Origin: Glebionis coronaria | Taxonomy: Eukaryota > Streptophyta > Magnoliopsida > Asterales > Asteraceae | Assembly (NCBI GenBank): GCA_025667525.1 | Contig: CM046875.1 | Location: 291,443,147 to 291,507,146, forward strand | DNA: 64,000 bases | Direction of reading: 5' to 3' | Shown here: positions 44,432 through 57,112 of the stretch, in pieces | Layout: each line of letters opens with the position of its first letter | Position numbering within the stretch: the first letter of the stretch is position 1 | Translations under genes and position numbers: made by a program | Notes under the pieces: model-generated | Seen by the model: only the letters and a program-made list of their open reading frames with translations | Databases searched by the model: none | What the model was told of the DNA's origin: nothing

Positions 44432-47400
44432 TTACCTTAGGAAACAGTAATAGACTAAAATTACCAAAGACGTATTTAATTAAACACGTTGGTGAACCAA
44501 GTTCGTTGTACACGAAGATCGAGTGAATTTGAGACGTTTTGTTTCGATTTGGACAATTGATTCGAATTGGTTTTCGGTTTTTAAACTAATATTAATTCTA
44601 CCAATTTTAAACTCAAACTGTCCGACTTAAAATCTAAAAGAAAATATTTAAAATCTAAATGAAATTTAAACTTTACTTATTATATATTTATAATTAAACT
44701 AAATATTTTAACAAAATTTATTTAAACTAATATTTATTAAAAAAAAATTATTTAAAACTATATTAATTTTTAAAAGTAATAAAATAAATATATATATATT
44801 TTTTTTAAACTTAATTTATTTTATTTTGAAACTATAATATGAACCTAAATAATAAAAACTTTAATTAATTAGAAGTAACTATTATTACCTATAATATGAA
44901 ATCTATAAACTTTGCAATTAAAGAAAGACGTTTATAAAAGTAGACAGCCCAAAAAGAAACGTATATGTAATCCTTAAAGCATTATAAAATCAAAACGAGC
45001 CTCTAGCTCAGATGGTTAAGGTGTTGCGCTGGCGAAAGGGTCGAGACCTGTAAGTGACATATTTTTTTGCTATTTTGTTTTTTAACTCGAATTTGAACAA
45101 TAACCAGTTATTTTCAACCAACAGCCAATAAGTAACAATACAGATAAAAACAATATCCGGTATTGCACTAGCAAACCCAAACAACACAAACCAAAATCAC
45201 CATCAGTAGATACAATAAATCAATCAGAAACAAGTTTCATCAAATAACTTCCAAATATCATAACACAATCACAACAAAGGCAGCAAATCAAATTAACACA
45301 AAATCAGGCTCTTCAGTACAGCAACTACATGGTATTACCAACATCTTGAGCATAATTAAAAACTTGGAAGCATTTAAAAAATTGAATCTATAGCAGACCA
45401 ACTATATTAGCAGACTAATCAGGTTTATACCACTCAAGCTATCATCTTAAAGCAATAAGATAGGATAATATAACTAATCAAACCATTCTCAACAACTTAA
45501 AGTTTAGACAGGTTAAGTAACCAAAAATACAGCAGCCAATTAATTGAACGGAGACAGTTAAACTTATATGCATACGCAATCTTGAGAGAATTCAGAAAAT
45601 AACCAATTAAGCAGACTTAAAGTCATAGCTACTCACAAATAACATGAATCAATATTCAGAGATCAGGAACAATATCTTAATAAGATTACCAGTATGACAT
45701 ACACAAATACCTTAACCTCAAATTACTAACAGTGAGAGAACAAATAACTAATTCCGAGAAGACTCATAAGTAGTCACAACAAATCCAAAACTTTAATGAC
45801 TAACGAATACACACAGCAGCAAATAAACTATCAACCCAGCAACAAGTCATTACAAAAATAGCAATAACTTGTAAAATTGAAGAAGACTATGCAGAATTCA
45901 AACATTTAAACACGATTCGACAATTAATAACTGTCATATCTATGAGAACTAAACTCAATGGCAGCTTTAATTTACACAATAACATTCAGATAGACTACTG
46001 AGGAAATGCTAAAGTGAAAATAGTCATTCGATTTAAAACCCTATAAGCTATAATGAGTACAATTGCAGTTTCAAGTGAATGCACAGTAGCATCAATCTCG
46101 CAGCAAAATCAGTAAGGTAAATAATCGCAACAAAAATCAGTACATAATAAACCAAAATAAGCAGATTACAGAAAATATATAAACTAAATCCAAACAGATT
46201 CCTCAGATCTTTCAAAGCAGATAGATTTTTTAGATAAAACAGATTGTTCAAATCTCACATATAAATCCAAACAGTAAACTTATCTTTATCAATAAACAGA
46301 TAGAATAATAATTACATAAAACTTATCATCTACATCATGTAACACAAACTCTCAACTAAAACACATAATCATTTAAATAAGTTTAAACTAAAGAACATGA
46401 ATAATTAAAAAGAGAGTTGAACCTTTTGAAGTATCCTTTGAGCAGAATTCACGCTCTTAGCGGACTTGGACTAAAAATACACCAAAACGCCTCGTTCGAG
46501 TTATAACGAACCACCATAATCAGTGGATTAAACTATTTCCCTTTTTCTAACTTAATTATCCAATTAATCTATGATTTCAGCTTATTTGAATAATACTTCA
46601 ATTATAATTTCAATTTATAACTTTTAGATTGTAATTAATTCAATTAAACAAAAGTAAAATGTGAGATGCACAAAAGATTTAAACAGAAAAAATTAACTTT
46701 TATTAAAATAACTCAAACATTACAACATTAAATAAAATTACAATTTCTAAAATTAAACTAAAATTGTAACAATAAATTAAAAGAAGGGATACAATTACTG
46801 ATTTTTGAGGGGGGGTTTTATAGGGAACCCGAGCGGGGTGGGTTGAGGAGTGGGTTGAAGGAGAATTGATCTTGAGCCATTGGATAGGTATCTTGCAATC
46901 TCTTTCTTGTCAGTTAATCATCCAAGGGCTGTAAAACTTCCTCTTCACACGGATTGCCAGGCTGGCACATCTTGTGCTAGTTTAGTGATGATTTGGCAGA
47001 GTGCGATTGGATCTTTGACAAGTTTTCAGTGTATCCTCCAATCAAAGAGAGGCTGTGATGCAACCAAGTGCCACCCTGGCACTTGGTACTAAGGATCTCG
47101 TGCATTCCACACACTTCTCTTTCCCTTAATTATCTGATTGAGTCGCGTGATTAACACTCGCTTTATGATTGGAGAAATCCCCAATTTATTAGGGTTCTTA
47201 ACCTGATGAAAAGTTCTTCCCCAATATTCTTTCTCCTCTCTCGTCTTATTTTTGTTTCTTTTCTTTTGTTTACTTTTTCTTTGACCAAAACGCTGATTGA
47301 AGAAAATATATATTATCCACTGTCACTTCTTTTATTACTTGGGATTTGGACTTGGACAGTTACCAATAACCCTCCCACGTCTTCTTTTTATTCTTCATGA

Positions 47401-47806
47401 TGTTGGGCTTTTGATCCAAAGTAAATAGACATTTTGGGCTTGTTACCCAATGTTAAATATTACTCCCATCCGTCTTATATATTTGGTAAATGGGCTTTCA
47501 TTTGGGCTTTTATCCATTTAAACATATAAAACAACTTTCCAAATGGGATTTTGGGCCCATTTACCCAAATGTGGGACCCACAAGCCCGATAAACTCCATA
47601 TAAGATTAAATCCGTTAAAGACGAGCTCGTTTTTGGCATACTCGATCTTTTCTTCAAAACCCGTGTCGATTTTGCTGGTTTTTGCGAACTTCGGTACCTA
47701 CACACATGAAACGACAAACAAACATATACAAGGCATTTTTGATACATTTTATGCATTATTTGGTTGTTTATAGATGCAAATGATATGAGTAAAATCACTC
47801 ATATCA
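44432..47806 (-). repeat. B right (5') LTR, second part
   Basis: It continues the LTR after E: TTAGGAAACAGTAATAGAC matches 7347 onward. It contains the second tRNA-like copy (44997-45050), the empty site of C at 45511-45515, a - strand TATA box (46814-46822) and a terminal hairpin at 47781-47806. The section 46491-47806 has no counterpart in the left LTR. Short frames on the + strand here (46880-47092, 47206-47400) are not supported as genes. Confidence 0.9.
46814..46822 (-). promoter_or_regulatory. B 5' LTR TATA box
   Basis: The - strand reads TATAAAACC, about 990 bp from the LTR 5' end at 47806. It is present only in this copy because the other LTR has lost the region. Confidence 0.45.
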
Positions 47807-50800
47807 GATTTAAATATTATTTTTTAAATGCTAATTAAAGCCCTAAAAATCCAAATAATTAATAAAAAGCCCAAATAAAAAATTTTCACTTTGTAAAACT
47901 CTAAAATGACTTAATAAGACTAAAAACTATTTTTATGAAATTTTAAACTAAAGAAAACTATTATTAAATGATTAAAAACTATTGAAATATTAAAATAATT
48001 CTAAAATTTAATAAAATGATGAGAAAATTAGTCTAAGAGTTTTAAAAATCCTAACTTAATGTATTTGACCTAAGAAAAATGTAAAAGTTACAAAAATATT
48101 AAAAACTAAATGTAATAATAAAATAATATTAAAATAATATTAAAAACCAAAAATTATAAAAATTTCTAAAAACTTGCAAACTAGTTTATTTTAACATAAA
48201 TAAACAAAAAATGAAAGTGAAATTACCAAAGTACCCCTAATGGGCCCCCAAATGGGCTAAAAACAAAAACAGTCCAAGTGAAATGGGCTTTTTGGCCCAA
48301 TAAGATCAAACTTAACCAAATAAGCTAAAAATCACCAGTCTTGCTTAAAATTCAATTCTAAACACAAAAGTCTGAAGGCCCAAAAGCTGAATGTGAGCTT
48401 ATCACAGCTTAAATGTACAACAACTTAATGGGCTTTTTTGCCCATTAAGCTATAAGCCAATGCCATAAGCACTAATTTGACACACAACCTTCATTTAAGA
48501 TGCCTAAGAGATATGTGAAAATATATTTTGAAATGCGCAACCAATAAGCCAGAAATAAGTAAATTACAAATCCACTAAACGACAAAATAGTCGACTTAGA
48601 GTTTTAGACCACCTCAGACCTTAATTCAACTTGAGAAAGACTCTAAATGACATAAGTAAGCCAAATCAATCAAGAACAGTTCAATACGCAAAGCCAAATA
48701 AGCAGGATGAATTGATAAGCACTTATGTAAAAGTAAAACAAGTTGGTTTTCTAGTCAAACCTTAAAGTCAACCACCCAATTTCTCCATAATGAACAAATG
48801 GGTCAAATGATGAGCACCTATTACCAAATTGAAGTTGTTTCAGGTTAAAATAAGCTAGAACAACTTATTGATAAGCTGAACCAAAAATAACACTAGCAGT
48901 GGCTAGCAGCAGGGGAAAGGAGTTCCCACTGCTTTGACTATTTGACCTTTGATTTCGGAGAGATTTACTTGGATTAAATGGATAACAAGGGCACCCTTAC
49001 AACCAGGGAGTTGTAAGGAGTCATAAATAAGCAAGAAATCACAAAATCACTCAGCTAAATGATACAGTTTAAGTAAACAGTCCCCATATATGATACAGAT
49101 ATGAACCATGAACATTTATGAAGGAATAAGTAGTTTAAGCTAGAATAAGCCAACCACATTGCAACAAAATCACACACAATCTCAATAAAACGTAAACAAA
49201 CACAAAATAACTCAATTCATTCCCTGGTTCAATGTTTAGATCTGGGTTGAAGCACAAGCAGTTACTGATGAACAAATGATTATCACAAAATCCTTTTGCT
49301 GAACTATATGACCACAGATCCAATTTAGACACCTTAAATCCCTTACCCAAGTTGTATTAACTAGATTTATCACTTGTTAACCCTAGTCTACCCTTAGATC
49401 TAGGTTTCCCCGAAATTTCAGTCAATAACAACAAGTTAAACAAATTTTATAGCCTTATGTGTGATTATGGTGATGTGAGTCTCTAAACTTGTAGATAAGT
49501 AACAAATAGCACAAGAAAAACAAGAACAAACACAAAACATAAACCAACACCTACTCAAATCAACCCAAACTTAGATTATGCAGTTAACCCAAACACCCCT
49601 TAAATCACTGATTTAACATTTTTTCAAAGGATTAGTTAGATTCAACCCTCAAATCAAGTTCAAATCAACTGAATATTAACAAACAAACTCTAAAACACAG
49701 ATTCATAGACCAAATCTCAGAATCAAAATAAATCATGAAAAATATGCATAAAACTAAAAAGGTTTAGACATGTGCACCTCCAAAACATACATCCATGCTT
49801 TGGGATGTGTGATCTTAAGTGGTAGCAGAACAACCACTAGCTTCCTTGTACCTGCTAAGATTCAACAAACACATGGATGAACAATAATGACTGATTTTTG
49901 AAAACAAGGATTTTAAACCACAAAACCTTTCCTCAAAACTCAACAAATACATAAATGGAACTCAGTCTTTTAGCTAAAATCTGGAACAACGGGCTACTCA
50001 CACGTTGAGGCTCCTTTTATAGACTACAATAGACGATTCTAGAATCGAAAACTACATTAAAACCCTAGCTATGAAATCTCAGATATGCCCTTGAGAGTCT
50101 TCTAGACGTGTTTGAAGTTATGAGTTGTCCAAATGAATCCTAGGCGTTCATATTTGCTTTAGGGCCAAGTAAGGAGTATAGGACGTTGATCTTGCCATGT
50201 GGCTTTGCTTGGAGAGGAGGGTGTCACATGATTGGTGCATGGCAGGTATGGGTAGGTTCCTTTAGTGAGTGGGTGTGTGAGTTCAATCGTGGGATGTGTT
50301 CATGTGAGTCTCAATCAAGCGTGGGTATGGGTAATTTCATTTTACCCTTTGTTAAGTGGAAGGTAAAACTGGGTTTCATACGGTGAACAGTAACTTTTTT
50401 TGATCCGTCGTTAGTGGAATGGATAAGTGTTTGGCGCAAAAAGAGTTTGAATTTGGTTTGTACAGCTTTGGTCCTTGGCTTTTGGGAAAAGTTGTATAAC
50501 ATATTTATTAAGCCCTTAAAACAACTTCCCTTTGTAAATGAAGTTTTTGTTTTCATAGTTTGGCCACACAATGTTTTCAAAAGAGAATTTAGGGCTTTTA
50601 TAACTTTGGTGTAATTACATAAATGGCCCTTTTTATGTTTTATCCATTTAAAAATGACTAAATGTGTAATTTTCTCTTTAACTTCAAAGGTCTTCATTAG
50701 ATGTTTGACTTCATGACGGACCATTGTTAACAATTTAGATTTTTTTTAGGGACTAAACTTGCCAAATCTTCAAAGATGAAGGATCTTTGTGTCATTTTGA

Positions 50801-51105
50801 CAAACTTAAGGGACCAAACTTGTAATTATGAATATACAAGGGTATTAAGTGTCAATTCTTCATAAACGAGGGATCCATCTTGTACATCTTCAAGTCTTCA
50901 AGGGTTATTCTTTGATAAATCCATAACTAGGGCCCGGTTCATTGTACGGCTTCGTTTCTCGTGTTCGTTTTTCCTTGTTTCTTGTGATCTTTTGTCTTTT
51001 TCACGATATTCATACCTAAAATATACAAGTAAACAAACACAAGCATATATATGGTATTTTTATGACATATTATTCATTTAAAGCCCGAAAAGAATGATGA
51101 AATCA
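47807..51105 (-). repeat. A left (3') LTR, second part
   Basis: It matches 61467-64000 of A's right LTR, beginning AAATATTA...TGCTAATTAAAGCC. The outer end is placed near 51105 (GATGAAATCA) by comparison with B's LTR end and by the CA terminus; the right LTR copy of this end is beyond the window, so the boundary is approximate. It lacks about 97 bp present at 63656-63757 in the right copy. Confidence 0.75.
50013..50021 (-). promoter_or_regulatory. A left LTR TATA box
   Basis: TATAAAAGG on the - strand (CCTTTTATA on +), conserved in the right LTR at 63789-63797 or one base beside. In the right LTR this would drive A's genomic RNA. Confidence 0.6.
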
Positions 51106-53343
51106 TGTATAAATGCCATACTAAACCATTGTCGTGCCCTCATGCAATGCTAGAATAAAGTTTCCAAGCATCTCCAAAATTCAATTTTATTATCCTTTAT
51201 TGAAGAGTAAATCTTGCTACAATACTACGAAGATGTGTTAAAGACATAATGTATGATTTTCATCACGAAAGTGACTTTTAGGGTCAATGAATAGAAACAA
51301 GTGAATGTCTCATAGAGTAAAGTTCGTCATCCTTGATTGTCATACATTCCATGCTAAGTGCAAAACGAGATCATTGTTGGTACAAGTCACAATGCCTACA
51401 CTACACATACGTCCAAATTATGTAATACTTTTTCTCCCCACAATCCTAGTTATTAAAAAAAGAAAAGGTTTCTAGAAGTTTTTTAAATAGATTTCATGGA
51501 TCACAAGTGATTTGTATTGACTTATTTGAGTATTTATTAGTCCGAAAATAAAGTAGCACGATTTAATTGATAGTTAGCCGAAGGACAAAATCATTTAAAA
51601 CGGCTTCTCGTGTATCTCCTTAAGTTCATATCTTGGCATAACTCGTTTCACGATTTGAGACCTTTCTCGGATCGATATTTAGCATGTACTTCATACTTCA
51701 AATTTCGGAAGACGTTCTTGAAATTATGGTCTTTTCTTCATATTTTGGAATTTCTTCACTTGAGGTTTTGAGAGATTCTTCATACTTGGACCACGAATTT
51801 ATCATTTTTCTTCAATCGTTATTTTAGATTTTGATTTACAACGATCCTCCTCCTTTTGGGACTTGGATATATTTATCCTCATACCTTCTAAGGGTCTTTT
51901 TGGATAGACTTTCTCCATGATCTTTAGGAGAGTAATTACTTTTCATCGTGTGTCTCAACCTTCATATTGATTTTAGAATAATGATTCTTCACATCATCTT
52001 GGATCTTTAGCAACAAAATATAGCTCCTCATGCCTTGTTAGGGCCTTTTTGGATCTTCACCAATCTTCATGTCCCGCTTCAATAACTTATGCCTTGGCTA
52101 TAAACTCCATTCAACCCCGAACAACTTTTAAACGAGCTTGGGATAGAAGCTAAGTAACCTTTCAAATCTTACAACCTTACTTATTGCAATTATTTTTATT
52201 CATAATGCATTCATCTTATGGGAGAAAAAACCACAATTAAAAACATATGAGTTTTTGAAAGAACATTTTCATGTTCTACGTTTAGCATGATCACTTGTCT
52301 AACTCTATCACTTCTCGTTCTTCACTATTTAAAGACCTCTAATTAAAGAGACTCGTGAATACTTAGCCATCCAAGTCAAAATTAAGCAAAATTTGGATTA
52401 GCTTTCATTAAGACTATATCAAATCGAAGTTTTGGGTTTTCAAGCCACCTATAGGATCTTGCACTTTCTTGGACTTTTTCAAGTTTAGAGAATGCATTTT
52501 AAAGTTCCCTTGATAAGTGAATTTCTAGGATAAATTATAGGAACTTGCGAAAAGTTATTATTCTTAACCTGTATGAGCTAAGACTTTGGCGTTTTAAAGT
52601 TCCCTATATAAAAGTCTAGCAAAACTTGATTCGAGCGGGTTAAGGAATTTAAAGCGCTCCAAATGCCCATCAAGTTAAAAATTAACTCTTCTTCAACCCA
52701 TAGGAAAATATACATTCGTGTCTTAAAAACACTTATGAAAAAAAAGAAAAAATTTTAAAATTTGGCCATTTTTAGCCTTATTTGCAAAAAAAACAAAACG
52801 TTGAAAGTTGGAGAACGTGAGGGCGTAGCGAGGCAAGTATCTATTCACCCCCATACTAAAATTAAACATTATCCTGAATGTTTCGAGTCTAAAGGTGGAG
52901 CACCCCCATACTAGAGACGAAGAGTCGAATACTTAGGATCTAGCATGGAAAGGTTGATCAACAATATATCTAAAGCCGTTTATGAATTATGCTAAAAGAT
53001 AATTCTTAGAACAATAAAGGATATGTCATGGATTCGTGAAAAACTCTTCAAGCAAACGATCAAGGCTCACGTAAATGAACACGAGAGTCTTCAATCGTGG
53101 CAATGATGATGATCTAGATAACACATTCACAAAAAACCACGAGACAACGAGTTGGAAGGGCACAAATCCCCTCTCATTAACTACATTAGAAAGCGGTAAA
53201 AAGGATAAGCATGGGATCTCCCCCACGAGGCACCTCGTTTTTTATTATCGAGTCATGAGATTGACTCGATCCCCTCAATGATAATTATCATTGGGGAAGG
53301 TGACTTGGTCGATGTCGTCCAACGAAGGGACTTCCCTACCGAA
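51106..53343 (-). other. A internal 3' region without a gene
   Basis: About 2.2 kb between integrase and the 3' LTR. I see no frame with recognisable motifs; an envelope-like gene reported for some Athila elements is not apparent. Its inner part (about 52845-53300) resembles B's 3' flank. A purine run on the - strand (GTGGGGAGAAAAAG, about 51428-51441) is a PPT candidate but is 320 bp from the assumed LTR end. Confidence 0.55.
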
Positions 53344-53780
53344 CTAGTGCTTAAGCCTATGTCCATTCACCTTGAAATTAGGACCATCATTTTGAGCTAG
53401 CTCGATGGTCCCATACGGAAACACTTGTGTTATGGTGAACGAACCCGACCAACGAGATTTCAATTTTCCGGAAAATATCTTCAAACGAGAGTTAAAAAGT
53501 AACACTTGATCACCAACGTTAAAAACCCGGTTTTTAATCTTTGAGTCATGAAACTTTTTAGTCTTTTCCTTAAAAATCAATGAATTTTCATAAGCATTAT
53601 CTCTTAATTCATCCAATTCATTAAGTTGTATTTTCCGCTGATCTCCCGCGGTCTTTAAATCATAATTTGCATGCTTAAGGGCCCGATATGCCTTATGCTC
53701 TAATTCAATAGGCAAATGACAATTCTTTCCATAAACCAACTTATAAGGAGTACAACCGATAGGTGTCTTGTAAGCGGTCC
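53344..53780 (-). pseudogene. A integrase, C-terminal part
   Basis: The frame reads, from 53777, the segment after the F insertion: an IGCTPY-type motif, [20 protein letters not shown], a Lys/Glu-rich stretch and the C-terminal module [15 protein letters not shown]...[16 protein letters not shown], ending VNGHRLKH at 53344. These are typical of the C-terminal domain of Athila-type integrases. It belongs with the core at 55383-55943, from which it is separated by about 1.6 kb of inserted DNA. Confidence 0.85.
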
Positions 53781-55382
53781 ATAATACATAAGATTATAGT
53801 TAGAAAAATTGTTCGTTGTGTGTGTCTAATCGTTCTCGGTGTCTAATCGAATTGATTACTGGTTTAAGTGTGACTCAGTCGTCATTTGGTGGAAAACAAA
53901 TAGATTGGTCGTTGTTGTAAAATAAATTGCGAGACTTTAAGGTAAATGACGGGTAAATAAAACTAGAACTAATTAAAAAGTAATTGTGCAAAATATTTAA
54001 ATTTTAAAAGTAAATTAATTAACGACGAGAAATTAAAGCTTGACAAAAAGTAAATTTGACAATGTAATAAAAATGCAAACATAAAAATAAGACTAAGGCA
54101 AAATAATAAAACGAAACTCAATTCCGTTGGAATCCCAATCGGAATCCCATCAGAATAAAGACTTACCTCTCCTATCGGAATCATGATCCAAATCCGGGTC
54201 GGAATGAAGGCTTACCTCTCCTATCCGAATCCTGGTCGGAATGAAGGCCTATCAGAATGTAAGAAGACCTTCTGTCGCAATCCTAATCGGAATAACGATA
54301 AACACACACGTCGGAATCCGGATCGGAATCACTGTCGGAATCTAGAAACCCTTTTTCGATGGTGGTGATCGGAATCCTGATCAGAAAGCGAAACCCCTTT
54401 CCGACGGTTTGATCGGAATAACAGTGGAAAAAGTAAATAAGCAAGATTGAATAAGCTATGAACCAAATAAGCACTTAACTAATAACTTAACTAAAACACG
54501 TATAAGAAAAAGCTAATAAACCAAAATTTAAAAACTTTTAAATAACACTAAATGATAAAAATATTAAAAACGACTTTTTTATAAAAATAACTTTTATAAA
54601 CACTTAAATAAATTTAAGAAAGACACAAATAAGCTATAAAATCAATAACCCAAAACAATTAAAAACATAAAAACATAACAATTAATCAAATAAGCATAAC
54701 AATAAGCACATAAACATAAAGATTAAGCAAAACAAGAAGGGTAGAATGGGAGGTTGAAAATAAAAACTTGATTAAAAATAAGATTGAACAAAAAAATTAA
54801 AAGACTTACTTGAAATTAAAAGCAAGAAATTAAAGGTACAAGACAAGGAAATTAAATGACAATTAAGTAAATGACATGAAATTAAAGGTGGAAGAACTAT
54901 GTGTCAAATAGCCAACACCTCCTAATGTGACATTAGGAGTGTATTTATAGGAGATTAGGGAGGTTAGCATGTGTTGGAAGCTTCCTTCTTTCTTTCTTGT
55001 CTTTTCGTCTTCTAAATTCTTCGAATTTTTCGACTTTGTCTCGGGATTATTTAAACTCGTCTTATAATTTCTTCATTTATTAGACTTGAGTTCTTCGACT
55101 TCATTAAACTTCCGTCTTTAGACTTTTTCTTCGATAAATCTTCAGAATAGGCCTTGGACTTCCGTTCTTTTGGCACTCTTGATATTTTGACTTCGTCTTT
55201 TGTCTTTTTCTTCGATAAAAGCCCGTGAAAGCCCGTGTTTTCTCCCCTTTTCACATTTTGATCCTAAATCACAACAAAAACACAAACCACGCATAATTCC
55301 AACATTTACGACATAAAATACACGTTTTGGCTTGGTTATTATTATAATTAAGTGGTAAAAGGATAAGTGTTTTCACATTATT
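53781..55382 (-). mobile_element. F: insertion in A's integrase, probably a solo LTR
   Basis: The integrase frame breaks at GGTCC (53776-53780) and resumes at AGTCC (55383-55387), which look like an imperfect 5-bp duplication. The 1.6 kb between has no gene. On the - strand a TATA box TATAAATA (54942-54949) lies about 430 bp from one end, next to a CCTAATGT/ACATTAGG dyad (54921-54937), as expected of an LTR. A cluster of CGGAATC-type repeats covers about 54120-54420. Clear TG...CA termini are not at the breakpoints, so the class is uncertain. Confidence 0.5.
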
Positions 55383-55943
55383 AGTCCGAAAGGCCCATAA
55401 AGCGTCATCGAGTTTGTCGGACCACGAAGAACGGTTTTCTCCAATCGACCTTTCCAAAATCCTCTTCAAAGCTCGGTTTGAAACCTCGACTTGCCCACTC
55501 GCTTGCGGGTGATAAGCCGTAGAAAGACGATGTGTAACTCCATATTTCTTTAGAACCTTCTCGAATTGGTCATTACAAAAATGGGTTCTACGATCGCTTA
55601 TAATAGCAAGAGGGGTTCCAAACCAAGAGAATAGTTGCTTCAAAAACTTCACCACTACACGTGCATCATTCGTAGGCAAAGCCTTAGCTTCCACCCACTT
55701 AGAAAGGTAGTCGACGGCGACGAGGATATACTTGTTTCCATGAGACGATGGGAACGGTCCCATAAAGTCAATGCCCCAAATGTCAAAAATCTCACACACT
55801 TGAATTATGTTTTGCGGCATTTCATCCTTTTGCGACGATTTTCCTTGGCGTTGGCAAGAATCACACGACTTCACAAGTGCGTGTGCATCACGATAGCTCG
55901 TAGGCCAAAAGAAGATGGCATCCCCGTGGGTCCCTCGTGACAA
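55383..55943 (-). pseudogene. A integrase, catalytic core
   Basis: The frame from 55943 contains the zinc-binding CDSCQRQGK (about 55862), the first Asp in WGIDFMGPF (about 55772), the second Asp in ISDRRTHF (about 55592) and the catalytic Glu in GQVEVSNR (about 55495). The residue after the second Asp-Arg is Arg where family members usually have Gly. The frame ends at the F insertion after DDALWAFR (55383), just before the C-terminal domain. Upstream, 55944-56131 is a degraded linker with stops in all frames. The integrase cannot be produced intact. Confidence 0.85.
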
Positions 55944-56131
55944 GATATAAGGATGTTAGAAGCTTCGGTACCAAATACATAACCTCAAACGAGTTGATCC
56001 GCACAAACCCGAAAGAGATAAGGGTCGTCCCAAAAATTGAACTTGACGCCACAAAATAATTTTCTCTTTTGTTGTGTCGTCATACCCTTGATTATGAAGT
56101 TCCCCGCATGGTAATTTGCGATTTCGGCAAA

Positions 56132-57112
56132 TCATTGGGTATTTTCTTTAGAATTCACTACACCGAGAGTCTCAAGAGGAAATTTTTCGGTAATTTCCTT
56201 GTTCTCGAAAACATCTTTGTGAGGATCTTTTAGACGAGAGAGATGATCGACCGCTAGATTCTCAGCTCCTTTTTTGTCAAGCACGGTGACATCAAATTCT
56301 TGGAGGAGGAGCATCCAACGAAGCAATCTCGGCTTAGCATCTTGCTTAGCTAAGAGATACTTGATAGCCGAATGTTCCGTATACACGATGCTTTTAGTCA
56401 AGACGAGATAACGTCGGAATTTCTCAAAAGCATAGACCACGACAAGGAATTCCTTTTCCGATGTGGTGTACTTAAGTTGAGCCTCAATCATCATCTTGCT
56501 AGCATAATGAATAGGACGTAAGTGCTTTTCATAACGTTGCCCTAAGACGGCCCCTATTGCATAATCATTTGCATCGCACATGATTTCAAAGGGTAATTCC
56601 CAATTAGGAGCAACAAGAATGGGGGCTTCGGTAAGTTTCCTTTTAAGAGTTTCGAAAGCTCTAACACAATCCTCATTGAAGTTAAAAGGAGCATCCTTCT
56701 CGAGAAGGTGTGTCATAGGTCGCGAGATTTTCGAAAAGTCTTTGATGAAAAGACGATAAAAGCCCGCGTGGCCTAGGAAACTCCTAACTCCCTTGACGGT
56801 TTTGGGATGAGGTAACTTGGCGATGACGTCTATCTTAGCTTTATCGACCTCAATCCCCGCTTTCGAGACCTTGTTCTCTAAGACGATTCCTTGTTTAAAC
56901 ATAAAATGACATTTTTCCCAATTAAGCACAAGGTTGGTTTCTTCACAACGTTTTAACATTTGCTCGAGATTAGATAGACACGACGTGATTGAATCACCAA
57001 ACACCGAAAAGTCATCCATGTATACTTCCATCGACTTCTCGATCATATCATGAAAAATAGCCATCATACACAGTTGAAAGGTACTCGGTGTATTACAAAG
57101 TCCGAAAGGCAT
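56132..57112 (-). pseudogene. A reverse transcriptase (palm, thumb) and RNase H
   Basis: The frame starts inside RT at MPFGLCNTP. The catalytic YMDD is intact at 57011-57022. The thumb ([14 protein letters not shown]) and RNase H follow: [15 protein letters not shown] at about 56579-56535, a [20 protein letters not shown] motif, [10 protein letters not shown] and the C-terminal [11 protein letters not shown] at about 56260-56230. RNase H has Tyr-Thr-Glu-His where the usual motif is T/S-D-H, so one catalytic Asp may be Glu here. It ends in the integrase linker at 56132. The missing fingers segment lies just upstream. Confidence 0.85.

Larger units (their letters stand above)
7275..47806 (-). 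mobile_element. B: non-autonomous Athila-related LTR retrotransposon, carrying nested C, D and E
   Basis: Termini TGATGTTGATG (7275) and ATATCA (47806) are flanked by perfect 5-bp duplications GATTT. On the - strand it has a 5' LTR (32351-32422 plus 44437-47806), a tRNA-Asp PBS (32328-32345), an internal region of about 3.3 kb and a 3' LTR (7275-8438 plus 28034-29010) that is truncated. The internal region encodes a zinc-knuckle/acidic protein and shows no protease, RT, RNase H or integrase. Its internal flanks resemble those of A. Removing C, D and E leaves roughly 9 kb. Confidence 0.85.

Noticed and set aside
47206..47400. Small secreted or membrane protein on the + strand (MKSSSPIFFLLSR...)
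   Set aside because: It is 64 codons, antisense to B and wholly inside its LTR; the hydrophobicity comes from T-rich DNA.
51428..51441. PPT of A
   Set aside because: It is purine-rich on the - strand but 320 bp from the best LTR end and followed by no TG terminus; kept only as a candidate in the region note.
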